The translations under genes were made by a program, and so were the position numbers. This document shows, one piece after another, positions 21,191-32,124 of a stretch of DNA of 64,000 nucleotides; position 1 is the stretch's first letter; every line of letters starts with the position of its first letter. The notes below the pieces were generated by a model that was given only the letters and a program-made list of their open reading frames with translations, was not told the origin of the DNA and made no database searches. Source of the stretch: Ariolimax columbianus (Eukaryota > Mollusca > Gastropoda > Stylommatophora > Arionidae); contig JAVGWX010000018.1 of assembly GCA_036924085.1 (NCBI GenBank), positions 23,045,964 to 23,109,963 on the forward strand. The letters run 5' to 3'.

Positions 21191-21470
21191 TGTTAGTTTT
21201 AGTTACAGTTGGTTAGTGTTAGTTATAGTTGGTTAGTTTTATTTACAGTTGGTTAGTTTTATTTACAGTTGGTTATGTTTAGTTACAGCTGGTTAGTTAG
21301 TTTCAGCTGGTTGGATTGAGGGACGGGGGGGGGGGGGGGTGTTAAGGCTGGCTGGCTGGCTGATTGGTTGGTAAGCTGGTTGGTTGATTGATTGGTCGTT
21401 GGTTGGTTGGCTAGTTAGTTAGTTAGTTAGTTATTTAGTTAGTTAGTTATTTAGTTAGTTAGTTTACCAC
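21191..21470. repeat. GTTA/GGTT-based tandem repeats and poly-G
   Basis: A unit resembling GGTTAGTTTTATTTACAGTT repeats between 21195 and 21300. A G run of about 14 bases lies near 21325. GGCT, GGTT and then TTAG tetranucleotide repeats follow to about 21463. Confidence 0.85.
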
Positions 21471-21473
21471 GCA

Positions 21474-21620
21474 AGCCATAATGACGACATCATCAGACGG
21501 TTTTGAGTTAATGATAAAACTTGCACTGTTTTTGGATTAAAGTGAGAAAGAAACTGCGTCGGTCATCAACCTCACTCTCTAGTCCCTAGCTACCTTCGAC
21601 AAGTGGCAAGATGATTGGAT
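21474..21620 (-). mobile_element. Family I SINE fragment
   Basis: Contains GACATCATCAGA, TTTGGATTAAAGTGAGAAAGA, CGTCGGTCATCAACCTCACT and AGCTACCTTCGACAAGTGGC, matching the family I body at 3885-4053. Confidence 0.55.
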
Positions 21621-22134
21621 ACAGCACGGAATGAAGATTTCTCCACAGGGTTTACCACCGTATCCTTTCCCGTAAAACGAAAAGTTGACTCGTGACACGA
21701 CACGAGAAGGAAATCTGTTCACTTCAAGTGACAGACTTGAGTCTGGAAATCATATATGTAGTCTTCACAGTCATCGGCTCTATATGATTTGCTAAGGACC
21801 AGAGATAACTAACATGAATTAGTTCGGGACTTGTATAACAGTAGTCGTCACAAACATATGTTATGATAATGTGATGAAAGCGTTAAAAAAAACTGTTAAT
21901 GTCTCAGTGTTCGAACAAAGTGTAAGGCTGACACATAGAAAAGCAGTATCGCAGATTGGCTGGTTGTCTGCTAACATCAGGGTTTATCGGAAAGTTATCA
22001 AAATAGTCAGAGGTGTCGGTCATAGCCCCGTGGTCGAAAGAGAGTTGCAACCTGGATCCTCAAAGAGCAACCCAAATGCATAGCAAGAAGCTATTAATGT
22101 CCAGCGCAGGACCGACGACCACCAGAGATCAACT
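21621..22134. other. No recognisable feature
   Basis: A short open frame at 21871-22083 has no recognisable homology. Nothing else was seen. Confidence 0.35.
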
Positions 22135-24236
22135 GATCACCAACTTTTAAAGGGCATACGTGACTACAAAGTAGGAGCAGTTAATCAGTGTAGATCTCAA
22201 GACCTGTATAGAGTGTTATGGGTAGTAGGTTCAGTACCAAAGAAAGAAAAAGATAGAACAGATCCAAATGGATGCAGGCCTATCAGTCTACTGAGCTGTG
22301 TAGGTAAACCGATGGAGCGTATGATAAACACCAGACTGATGTGGCACCTGGAAGCAAAACACATATTAATTCCACAGCACAGAAAGCAGGATTTAGACAA
22401 CGCAGATCCACTGAGGACAAGATCACTCTCATTGCCCAGGAAATAGAGGATGCTTACCAAGAGAAACTTGAGAAAGGAGTACCCTTTTGGGGAGTACTGT
22501 CACCCACACTTTTTCTGGTGTATATAAACACCATCATAGAAAATATAACAAGAAGAGTCCACAGCTCCGTGTTTGCCGACAGTCTGGCTATGTGGACCTC
22601 ACCGTAGCAAACAATCGGATGCAGCAGGCCCTAACATCGCTGGAGGAGTGGGCGAAATCATGGCTGATCAAAATAAATGAAGAAAACACAACATGTACGA
22701 TATTCTCGCTTTCAAATAAACCACACAACACCAAAATACGACAACCCAAACTACTTGGACGTCACATTTGATCGATGCATGACATGGAAAAGTCAGATCG
22801 AGAGAAACCGAATGAGAGTCAGACAAAGAATGACAATAATGAGGAAACTTGCTGGCACAAGATGGGGAGCAGAGGAAAGAATACTGAACAAACTGTACAC
22901 TGGAAGAGTGAGACCAGTTCTCGAGTATGGCATTGCGGCATGGGCAACAGCAGCAAAGGCGAACTTTGATAAAATTAGCAAACTTCAATATCAAGCCATG
23001 AGAGTTATAGCAGGAGGCATGAAGTCAACGCCAATTGTAGAACTTGAAAAAATTACAAATCTGCAATCCATGACCGACAGAAGAGACTGCAGAGCCTAGC
23101 AGCAAGCAGAGAAACTCAGAAGACTGACAGGCCATCCAATGCATCAGAGACTAAATAGATTTGGAAAAGGGAAACTAAAGCGGAGAAACTTTGCAGAATT
23201 AGCCAAAGCAAAGATGAGCGAAGACCCTATGAACACCATAACAACACCAAAGCCCATCCCTACTGTACGCAAACCCACATGGAAGCAGCATATCATTCCG
23301 GGGGTGGTAGAAAATATACCAGGTATTGGAAATAAGAACAGCCAGACTGAAAAAGAAAGAAGAGACATAACCCTGAGGTATATAGCGGAAAACTACCCAA
23401 GCATGGACTGGACCCATGCATACACCGACGGTTCGGTAACAAACACAACACAGAATGGAGGGGGAAGGGTATTCCTGGGCCTAACAAATGATAGAAAAAT
23501 AACACTGTCAGTGGCAACTGGAAAATTATCAAGCAATATCAGAGCGGAGGCAGAGGCACTGAAGGCTGCAGTAAAAGCAATGCTGACAGGCGAAAGCAAT
23601 GAAAGCCAGATAGTCCTGTTTACAGATGCCCTGGTCGTGGTTACAGCACTAAAAAGCCAGAAAAATACTGAACCTAATGATTTAAGAGCAGTACTCTGTC
23701 AACTATGCCAGCAGTCCGCACCAAAAAGAGTAGTGGTACAGTGGGTTCCATCCCACTATAACATCCAAGGCAACGAGGAGGCAGACAGACTGGCAAAAGA
23801 AGGTGCAAGACTACCACAACCAGATTCTAGTGTGACCTACGAAGAGTACAAAAGGTTTATTAGGGCCAGATACATGACCAAATGGGAAACAGAACATACT
23901 GGCTACACAAAAAATGTTGCCTACTACCAGTTGAACAGAAGAGAGCAGGTCGTGGTCTTCAGACTCCGCTAAGGCCACACCAGACTGAGGTACCACCTAT
24001 TCAATAAACTGAAGATAGGTGCCACTGATGAATGCACCTGTGGTACAGGGAAAATGACCGCTGAACATCTGCTGCAAAATTGTCCGACATACGAGGACCA
24101 GAGAAAGCACATGTGGCCATTACCAGTGCCAACACTAGACAAGCTCTATGGCAGTGTTCACAGCCTCAGGATGACAGCTGCTTTCTTCGAACAAATTCAA
24201 GTTGACGTCTGACAGCATACGAAGAAGAAGAAGAAG
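22135..24236 (+). pseudogene. RNase H-bearing LINE ORF2, decayed, with GAA tail
   Basis: The largest LINE copy here. RT fragments appear first (PNGCRPISLLSCVGKPMERM, KAGFRQRRSTEDKI), then a jump to GVLSPTLFLVYINTIIEN and SSVFADSLAMW. The catalytic FADD has become FADS, and most of the palm between the two RT parts is missing. A long readable frame follows: NYLDVTFDRCMTWKSQI, RPVLEYGIAAW, and an RNase H domain with all four expected acidic positions (YTDGS, RAEAEALKAA, LFTDALVV, NEEADRLAKEGA). The C-terminus carries QLNRREQVVVFRLR, a stop, and a CTCGTGKMTAEHLLQNC zinc-knuckle-like motif. It ends in GAA triplets at 24236. The layout suits I/jockey-superfamily elements. Confidence 0.85.
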
Positions 24237-24239
24237 TAC

Positions 24240-24640
24240 AGTAGGTTCTACCGAACTGGGTTTATAGTTATAGTGATTCAATTGGAGCTCATGCTAACAT
24301 TCCCTGACATAGACAAATTGAGTTATTAATTAGTTATGTTGTAAACCATAGAATTGTAATACCTGAATATCTTGTTTTATTATTGACATAAGCTTTAGAG
24401 TTGTTCTATGTTGAAGTCTTAACGTCTTGAATTAAATGTCTTAATGTTAACTATAGTCATAAAGGAATTTAGGCTTATCACATACAGATAAACTGGTTCT
24501 CGTGAGCAGGACAGTCAATAAAATAGCGAGACGTCTTTGACACACGTGCCAACAATTGCCATCGGGGATGACGATAACTCTTCGTGTATTAATCCGCAGC
24601 TTATGTGAGGTTGGGTGGTCAGGTCCTTTCCTTGCTGTTT
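24240..24640. other. No recognisable feature
   Basis: AT-rich sequence with no identifiable element. Confidence 0.4.
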
Positions 24641-24644
24641 TTAC

Positions 24645-25135
24645 TTTCCCCAATTGGGAGGAAGACTAACGTCTGGTCAGGCAAATTATACTGATCAGAC
24701 ATGTTAGTCAGGGTCAGACAAAATATGCTGATCAGACATGTTAGTCAGGGTCAGACAAAATATACTGATCAGACATGTTAGTCAGGGTCAGACAAAATAT
24801 ACTGATCAGACATGTTAGTCAGGGTCAGACAAAATATGCTGATCAGACATTTTAGTCAGGGTCTGGCAAAACATATTGGCCAGGCTTCCAAATAGCCATC
24901 CCTGGAAACGGGCTTTTTTCATGGCAGCATGGCTAACGAGGTGAAGGATCAACGTGATCCTCGTAGTAATGAGCGACACGCAGATGAAGCAAAGCATAGC
25001 ACAACCGCTTTGGGTATCCCAGTCCACCCTCATCAGCCCGATCAGGATGTGAGGAAAGCTACTGTAATCCGTCACTTAATGTTCTTTTCAGGACACACAA
25101 AAGAGTAACCTACTCATTGTGGGCACTCACAAACA
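24645..25135 (+). mobile_element. Family A retroposon with internal 37-base amplification
   Basis: Reverse orientation of 3393-3740, ending at CACAAACAACAGCAAC (CAA tail). Near its 5' end a 37-base unit (CTGATCAGACATGTTAGTCA, then GGGTCAGACAAAATATA) is repeated about five times between 24685 and 24870. Other copies carry about one or two such units, so the array arose within this element. Confidence 0.75.
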
Positions 25136-25705
25136 ACAGCAACTGTTCCCAATGCATACGTCAGGTGCCCATTCCCAGCTGGGTCGACCGGACGAGCGGT
25201 CGTACAAGGCACGAACCACGGCTCGTATTTATTTATGTCCGTCCGTGAATTAGAACTATAGCACGCTGTAATTCAAGTCTAGAAAGTTATCTCACTGTCG
25301 ACTAGGCTACACACTCAGCATATTCAGTCCATCTGGAGAATACACGTTGTAATTAGAGAAGGTTGCGGTAGGTAGCAGATGCCCTGGGGTATAATGGGAG
25401 AAAGTTGCGGGGGCCAAGATGCTACAACGGGCAATAGTCGATCAAAATGTACATAGACAAAGGCTCAGAGACCGAAATGGGACAGAATCATATCATAGCC
25501 AGGTTACAACATCAAGACCTTCGTCAGAAACAAAGAAGAAACAAAAGCACCTAAACAAGCACAAAATAGGCAAAGATTTATTTTAAAACAGGACACCCAA
25601 TACAGACATGAGATAGCTGCCATATTTTTCGGAGCGTGGCCAGGAATGTGTTAAACACGGCATGCTAATTAAGAAAGAGTAGGCCAAACAAGAAGGAAAC
25701 TCGCT
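25136..25705. other. No recognisable feature
   Basis: No gene, tandem repeat or known family was identified. Confidence 0.35.
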
Positions 25706-25709
25706 TGGT

Positions 25710-25930
25710 ACTGTCACATATTGAGATCAAATGGTCATGCAAATACGATCCTCCACGGAAAGATGCAAGGTAGACGACGAAGAGGCCGGTCCAAAAAGAA
25801 TGGACCAATCTTCGACCAGAAAAGGCACAGGCAGCGGCCGCTGACGGAGAAGGGTGGCGTGCGGTTGTGAGCATGTCTTCATGTGTGCCCTAACGACCTT
25901 ACCGGTTACGGGATGACCTGAGCTGACCTG
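25710..25930 (+). pseudogene. LINE C-terminal fragment
   Basis: Plus-strand reading gives ILHGKMQGRRRRGRSKKN (the arginine-rich GRPRKRW-type motif of LINE ORF2 C-termini), then in another frame AQAAAADGEGWRAVV and MSSCVP.RPYRLRDD. The order is typical but the frame is broken. Confidence 0.55.
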
Positions 25931-25984
25931 GCCTGAAGTCAAACAAGACATAAAATATGAACCTTCTTCTTTTCTTCTTCTGCG

Positions 25985-26480
25985 TTGAGGCGTTTTGGCC
26001 ATGCTAGATCTACAGTCCAGTTGCTATGACGAAGTCCACAGACCTCTCCATATCAGGGTGTCAGCCCCGCAACTTCTGCGTCACTTCAGTTCCCTCTGGC
26101 CAGGTTTGGCATCGTAGGTCTCTGTATACTGGGCAGTCCTGTATGATGTGTTCATGGGTCTGGGCGCCGGCTCCAGATGCACAGTCACTTGTGTGTGATA
26201 TCTTGCGCCGATTTAGTTGACCCGATATTCTGCAGTGGCCTGTTCTCAGGCAAAAGATGGTGGTTTATTGGTGCCTGGGGAGCTGGTGAATTGGGTCACG
26301 TCTATTGCTCACTGCCATGTCTTTCTTCCATTTTCAGTTGTATCGATTGTGGATTAGAGTTTTTGCTTCTCGGTTAAACAGTGTAGATAATTTGCTCCAT
26401 CTTGTCACCTTCTGTGGACAGGTCATCAGCTCTCCCATTCCCTGTGATTCCACAATGGGAGGGTAGCCACTGAAGAGCAA
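25985..26480 (-). pseudogene. LINE RNase H end and C-terminus
   Basis: Minus-strand reading: WLPSHCGITGNGRADDLS (end of RNase H), then SGAGAQTHEHIIQDCPVYRD (zinc-knuckle-like CxxxH..C region) and MERSVDFVIATGL near the end. Several frameshifts and stops are present. Confidence 0.6.
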
Positions 26481-26499
26481 CCGTTGAGGTTCTTTGGAT

Positions 26500-26890
26500 C
26501 TGATCTGATTTCCCGATATATGAACCAAACGGTAAACGCACTGACACACGTTGCTACACGTACAAATGCATTGAGAGACACGCATGTACACATATAAAGA
26601 GCAGATATATGTGTACATACAGGTACATAAATCCGGATACAGAAATTCATTATAAACATGATAATACTAGAGAGACATATCAAGAAAGAGAGATGAAAGA
26701 AAAACAGAGACGAGAGAGAAGAATATTCAGGGGAACTTACATAAAGTTCGATTACACGCGTTCTCCATCTCTCACACTACTAACATGTTCACATTTATAA
26801 CACGTTTCTTGAGCGTTTGCATTCTCTGTTGTGAATGTTGTCGCGCCAAGATACATTTAGATTTTAATCAACACATAAATCATGCATTGT
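26500..26890. other. No recognisable feature
   Basis: A purine-rich stretch lies at 26690-26730. Nothing else could be identified. Confidence 0.35.
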
Positions 26891-26894
26891 TGTT

Positions 26895-27000
26895 TCACTT
26901 CTTCGTCTTCTTCTTCTTCTTCGTCGTCTTCTTCTTCTTCTTCTTCTTCTTCTTCTTCTTTTTCTTCTTCTTCTTCTTTTTCTTCTTCTTCTTCTTTCTC
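26895..27000. repeat. TTC microsatellite
   Basis: About 100 bases of TTC/TCG triplets with a few TTT interruptions, followed by family C-like CGTTCGTTCTCAATCTCCCG at about 27095. Confidence 0.95.
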
Positions 27001-27094
27001 TGCGTGGAGACCTTTTCGGCACGCCAGTTTAAGAATTCTAAATAAATTACATCCACACAGTCAGGTGTAAATTTACCGTATAGCTTTCTTCTTC

Positions 27095-27145
27095 GTTCGT
27101 TCTCAATCTCCCGCTACTAATCTCTGAAAAGGGCTTTGCAAGTTT
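27095..27145 (-). mobile_element. Family C end fragment
   Basis: GTTCGTTCTCAATCTCCCGC followed by CTGAAAAGGGCTTTGCAAG matches 4958-5010 and 14068-14120. Only this end is present. A second short repeat word (TAGTCGCCTCATACGACA, near 27300) recalls the end of family E. Confidence 0.45.
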
Positions 27146-27650
27146 CATTTATTCTCACAATCTTTGGGGGTTTTTCTGTCTCATTTCCATTCTCTATGAG
27201 CCTGTCAGATAATGGGCAGGTCTTGTTTAATTTCTTTTGAATGATTTATAGTTTCAACAGGAGAAGGTAGCCGGCTACATGTCCAATCTTTCCCTCATTA
27301 GTCGCCTCATACGACACTCATTATGTATAGTATTACTCTTCTTAACTTTCGTTTTGGGGCCGGATAAAGAGCGAGCGTAAAATAGAGTCATATATGTTCC
27401 ATAACAATGTAAATTCAATCACAAAGAACGATTTACAAATGTATAAATCTTCAAGAATAACATTACAATTACTCACAATTCTACTCTTGAATACAGAACG
27501 ACAATATCCGTGTTTGTGTTAGTAGCTGCGCTTTGGGATGCGCACAGTTCACCATTACCTAGTCATTAGCCTTGAGGGCATGCCCTGTATAATAGTTTCA
27601 ATGAACGAGACGAGACAACGGCAATTAACAAAAGCACCAGTTAGATATTC
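27146..27650. other. No gene seen
   Basis: Apart from the short family E-like word near 27300, nothing is recognisable. Confidence 0.35.
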
Positions 27651-27654
27651 CAAT

Positions 27655-28700
27655 CATGAAGAAAGATACCACACACATCCGACAACACAAGCAATGACTG
27701 ACACAACACGCACACACACATCCGACAACACAAGCAATGGCTGATACAACACACACACATTCATCCGACAACACAAACAATGACTGATACAACACACAAA
27801 CATACATCCGACAACACAAACAATGACTGATACAACACGCACACACACATCCGACAACACAAACAATGACTAATACAACACACACACATACACATCCAAC
27901 AACACAAACAATGCATGATACAACACACACCTCTAACAACACAAGTAAGGACTGACTACACAACACACACTTACAACAACACAAGCAATGATTGACTACA
28001 CAACACACACATCCAACAACACAAGCAATGACTAACACAACACACACATCCAACAACACAAGCAATGACTGACACAAAACACACATCCAACAACACAAAC
28101 AATGCCTGACACAACACACACCTCTAAAACAAACAATGCCTGACAGAACACACACATCCAACAACACAAGCAATGACTGACACAAAACACACATCCAACA
28201 ACACAAACAATGCCTGACACAACACACACCTCTAAAACAAACAATGCCTGACAGAACACACACATCCAACAACACAAGCAATGACTGACACAAAACACAC
28301 ATCCAACAACACAAACAATGCCTGACACAACACATTCCTCTAAAACAAACAATGCCTGACACAACACACACATCCAACAACAAAAGCAATGACTGATACA
28401 AAACACACATCCAACAACACAAACAATGCCTGACACAACACACACCTCTAAAACAAACAATGCCTGACACAACACACACATCCAACAACACAAACAATGC
28501 CTGACACAACACACACCTCCAACAACACAAGCAATGACTGACATAACACACACCTCCAACAACACAAGCAATGACTAACACAACACACACCTCCAACAAC
28601 ACAAGTAATGCCTGACACATCACACACCTCCAACAACACAAGCAATGCCTGACACATCACACACCTCCAACAACACAAGCAATAACTGACACAACACACT
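27655..28700. repeat. CA-rich minisatellite, about 37-base unit with higher-order structure
   Basis: The basic unit is ATCCAACAACACAAGCAATG followed by ACTGACACAACACACAC. Between about 28050 and 28480 a higher-order block of roughly three units recurs, one of them shortened to CTCTAAAACAAACAATGCC. Open frames rich in C, V and L on the minus strand cross the array in more than one frame because the unit lacks stops. I regard them as non-coding. Confidence 0.95.
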
Positions 28701-29055
28701 TGTCTGAAGGGAGAAAACCGACTAGTTACTATGCTGAGCTATTCAAGTGGATGGGGAAATGACGTTCCAACGACCTCATAATGTCAAATACAATGGTTAC
28801 TTCCGCTTTCTTTAAACGTATAACCCGGAAGTCCTATGTAGTTAAGTACATTTATGTGTGCAAGGCTGCTCCCGTGATGTATTAATTGTTTTCATGTGAG
28901 TTGTAATGTCGTGACGAGAGTTTCGTCAATGTTTTTAAACTATTTATTTGAATGGTCAGTACATCACAGCTTCGCCTTTTTTGTTTTGTTATTGTAATTC
29001 TACAGAAACCACCAGTAGTCACATTGGCTTTGTATATTCGTTACCATACACAACT
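28701..29055. other. No recognisable feature
   Basis: No identifiable element. Confidence 0.4.
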
Positions 29056-29059
29056 GGGA

Positions 29060-29425
29060 GAGGGAAAGGTGATGGATGGCATGGCACATAATTTTTTCAT
29101 GTAGACGTCTCAAGATTGATTGCCCATCGCCAGCGATGATGGCCACAACACCAAACGTTTTTTGTCTAAATAATGTAATGTATTTAGATTATATTAAGGA
29201 AGATAATACGCTGGTCATCAATCTCAATCTTGTCCCGAGTTACCTTGGATTTGTGGCAAAACTATTGGTCGAGATTGGAGGCAAATCGTGATGCAGGCTC
29301 TCTGGTCTTACCTTCCGTGAGACCAGTAGTCGCTTGAAACTTGTGGGATTCGATCACCCACTATTTCCGTTCATCACTGTGAGAGGTGTGTTCCCTAACT
29401 TCTTGACTACAGCGACCCACTAAAG
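29060..29425 (-). mobile_element. Family I SINE, uninterrupted copy
   Basis: Body with TGATTGCCCATCGCCAGCGA, TTTAGATTATATTAAGGAAGA, CTGGTCATCAATCTCAATCT and GTGATGCAGGCTCTCTGG, ending at a tRNA-like head on the minus strand (B-box-like GTGATCGAATCCC, A-box-like TAGTCAAGAAGTTAGG). It shows what 3885-4325 looked like before interruption. Confidence 0.6.
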
Positions 29426-29589
29426 ACGTAATTAAATGTAGACATCCCCACCTTTGTCAAGAAAGACGGCCTACAATAGGGAACATTACAATCGGAGAAG
29501 AACAGGAGCAAAGCCGCTTGTATAGCATGTATGTATGACAGAGCGACCAGATATTACATATTTAATAGGAGGATAATCCATGGAAAATG

Positions 29590-29995
29590 TAGAGAGTAAA
29601 CGTAGATATGTATACATCCTATATCGATTGCACAAACGCCTTTGATTGTGTACATCATACATTGTAGAGAATCCTGATAGATTTAGTGGCTTCCAGTACA
29701 TCTAAACCATCTAGTTGGGCACAAAGAAAAACTGGTTCATAAATTCCATCATGAACAGAAAATTGAAATACTTTGGCGACATCAAAAGCCGCAACGGTCT
29801 TAACAGCACGGTAATGGAAGTTATGGTAACAGGGCAAGAGAAACAACGGCATACCAAGAACGTGATGGCACCAAGATGTCAAGGAATGGTTGGGCAGGAC
29901 TCTAGAGCAGGCTGACGATTTGGCAAGAGATCGAGTTTCTTTTAGATGGGCTGTGATGGAAGCGACGTTCTCCAAAGCACATTCTGTGTTTATTA
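29590..29995 (+). pseudogene. LINE RT/C-terminal remnant with internal deletion
   Basis: Reads YIDCTNAFDCVHH (the RT palm FIDY.KAFD motif), then almost at once IMNRKLKYFGDIKSRNGL and, in a shifted frame, DVKEWLGRTLEQADDLARDR and FRWAVMEATF, which belong to the C-terminus. The thumb and the FADD region are missing. Confidence 0.65.
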
Positions 29996-30004
29996 AGTTT
30001 ATAT

Positions 30005-30300
30005 ATATAGTAGTAGTAGTAGTAGTAGTAATAGTACCTACTTTCAGTCACAACTGACTATAGAATGATAAGACCTTGGAAAGGTCATTCTCTACTTAGT
30101 TTTTTTCGTTCTTTTTCTTTGCTGCGTTGTTGTTTCTCTTATGCGTGTTGCAGAAACTTTTTATCTCCGAGCGTGAGGTGATTCTTCAGTGTACATCTCT
30201 ACTTGAATCTGCCTCTACCTTCATCTTTCCAAGGATTTCAGACCACTGTCCATGACCTTCATATCACGCTTGCATAAGTCTTTGAACATCAGCTGTGGTC
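30005..30300 (-). pseudogene. LINE 3' fragment (family H) with AGT microsatellite
   Basis: An AGT run (30005-30030) is followed by sequence similar to 59440-59640, with words such as CCTTCATATCACGCTTGCA and CCTTCATGTCTTGCTTACA. The better-preserved relative encodes a DMKALDVDLTSWEDKA...RRKE block typical of LINE C-termini. Confidence 0.4.
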
Positions 30301-30410
30301 ATACAACTGTTCTCCTGCCGTCCACCATATGTACATAGAGGATATCATTATGTTGCGACAATTTTCCAAGCGGCGAACTTGACCAAGTATCCGTTAATTT
30401 TCGCTGCCGA

Positions 30411-31039
30411 ATGAGAGTGTACATGATTGAGAGAGCGGTGCGAGAGTGTACATGATTGAGAGAGCGGTGCGAGAGTGTACATGATTGAGAGAGCGGTGCG
30501 AGAGTGTACATGATTGAGAGCGGTGCGAGAGTGTACATGATTGAGAGAGTGGTGCGAGAGTGTACATGATTGAGAGAGCGGTGCAAGAGTGTACATGATT
30601 GAGAGAGCGGTGCGAGAGTGTACATGATTGAGAGAGCGGTGCGAGAGTGTACATGATTGAGAGAGCGGTGCGAGAGTGTACATGATTGAGAGAGCGGTGC
30701 GAGAGTGTACATGATTGAGAGAGCGGTGCAAGAGTGTACATGATTGAGAGCGGTGCAAGAGTGTACATGATTGAGAGCGGTGCGAGAGTGTACATGATTG
30801 AGAGAGCGGTGCAAGAGTGTACATGATTGAGAGCGGTGCAAGAGTGTACATGATTGAGAGCGGTGCGAAAGTGTACATGATTGAGAGAGCGGTGCGAGAG
30901 TGTACATGATTGAGAGAGCGGTGCAAGAGTGTACATGATTGAGAGAGCGGTGCGAGAGTGTACATGATTGAGAGAGCGGTGCGAGAGTGTACATGATTGA
31001 GAGAGCGGTGCGAGAGTGTACATGATTGAGAGAGCGGTT
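30411..31039. repeat. 29-base minisatellite, about 22 copies
   Basis: The unit is GCGAGAGTGTACATGATTGA followed by GAGAGCGGT. Some units lack one GA (27 bases) and some carry GCAAGAG. With 29-base units the frame shifts at each repeat, yet no frame on the minus strand meets a stop, so three overlapping frames of about 200-240 codons stay open. That is a property of the unit and not evidence of coding. Confidence 0.95.
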
Positions 31040-31495
31040 GCTTTTGTTGCTGTGTGTGTTGTTGATTTTGATGTTGCTGTTTTTGATGTTGCTGTTTTTC
31101 TTGTTATTGTTGGCACTGTTCTTTCTGTTTTTGGTACTGTTTTTTGTGTGTGTTTTGTTTGTTTTTGTTTTATTATGCTGTTGTTACTATTTTTGTCTGT
31201 TGCTGTTGCTGTTGTTGTTCGAAGCTACAGGTGATCAGTTCATTCTGGACGAACTTCTATGATATCGTGTGACAAATTGTTTAGTTACCCCCTATGCGTA
31301 CTTTAGACCAGGGTCCTCCTGGCTATAGTGTAGTGCAAGGCTTATCAGTAAGTTCATCACTTTGTAAATGACAGTGTCGATCCCCACCTCGTTAACTAGA
31401 TTGCTGAAACACAGCCTGTTTCCAGAAGCACGAGAACGTGTGGTACGGGTTTTGGTCACCCTGATTCTCCTGACCCTGATTACTCTTAGCTCTGG
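31040..31495 (-). mobile_element. TTG-rich segment plus family A' retroposon
   Basis: TTGCTGTT/TTTGTT-rich sequence (31040-31220) joins an A' element at GTTGTTCGAAG, exactly as at 1770-1800. The element contains GGTCCTCCTGGCTATAGTG, GTCGATCCCCACCTCGTTAAC and CACCCTGATTCTCCTGACC. Confidence 0.55.
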
Positions 31496-31504
31496 AACGG
31501 ATCT

Positions 31505-31741
31505 TTAGCCACACACACACACACACACACACACATTCGCACCAGACATAGCAGCCTCCCAGTGAACTGCACCCTACCGTCACAAACGTTCTTTTCGGGA
31601 CGAACGACGACGAAGAGAAATACGTAGGAAGAGGAAAAGGAAGAGGAAGATAAGGAGGAGGAGAAAGAAGATTCAAGTGCCGCTCGACAATGAAGGTTGG
31701 CGATAATGGATCTCAAACATTCTGTATCTCTCGCTCTGATG

Positions 31742-31777
<36 letters not shown>

Positions 31778-31862
31778 GCACTCACGGACACGCACACAGA
31801 CTGCTACTTGTCCACCGTTTGATACCCCCCTCCCCCCCCCCCCACTCCCCCCCCCCCCACTT
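31505..31862. repeat. AC microsatellites and poly-C tracts
   Basis: AC runs at 31509-31535 and 31743-31775, a purine-rich GGAAGAGGAAG stretch around 31625-31665, and interrupted C homopolymers at 31826-31859. Confidence 0.9.
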
Positions 31863-32124
31863 CCTCCAACGTTTCCCTCTAATATATATTTTTACATGAA
31901 TTCCATGTCTTTCACTATGGTCAAGATTTATGGTTGATCAGCTCTTTATGTGTTTTAATAGTTCTCTTCTGACCCCATGGCTTTTGTTTCCATGAAAAAC
32001 GATTCCCTTCAACTAACGAATTCTTAATGTTTATTTGCACTGTCTGTTCATGCTACTCTCTTTGCTTTTTATCACATATGTAAAACAGACAACCTCGATA
32101 TTTTTTTTAAACAACTTTAGTGAA
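31863..32124. other. No recognisable feature
   Basis: AT-rich sequence without an identifiable element. Confidence 0.4.

Noticed and set aside
27625..28641. 338-codon cysteine/valine-rich frame on the minus strand
   Set aside because: Produced by a stop-free 37-base minisatellite. Other frames are open too, and there is no signal of a real cysteine-rich protein.
27655..28700. CRISPR-like array
   Set aside because: Repeats are contiguous with no unique spacers, and the DNA is clearly animal.
30299..31116. Three overlapping minus-strand frames of 205-240 codons
   Set aside because: The unit is stop-free in all minus frames and shifts frame at each copy.
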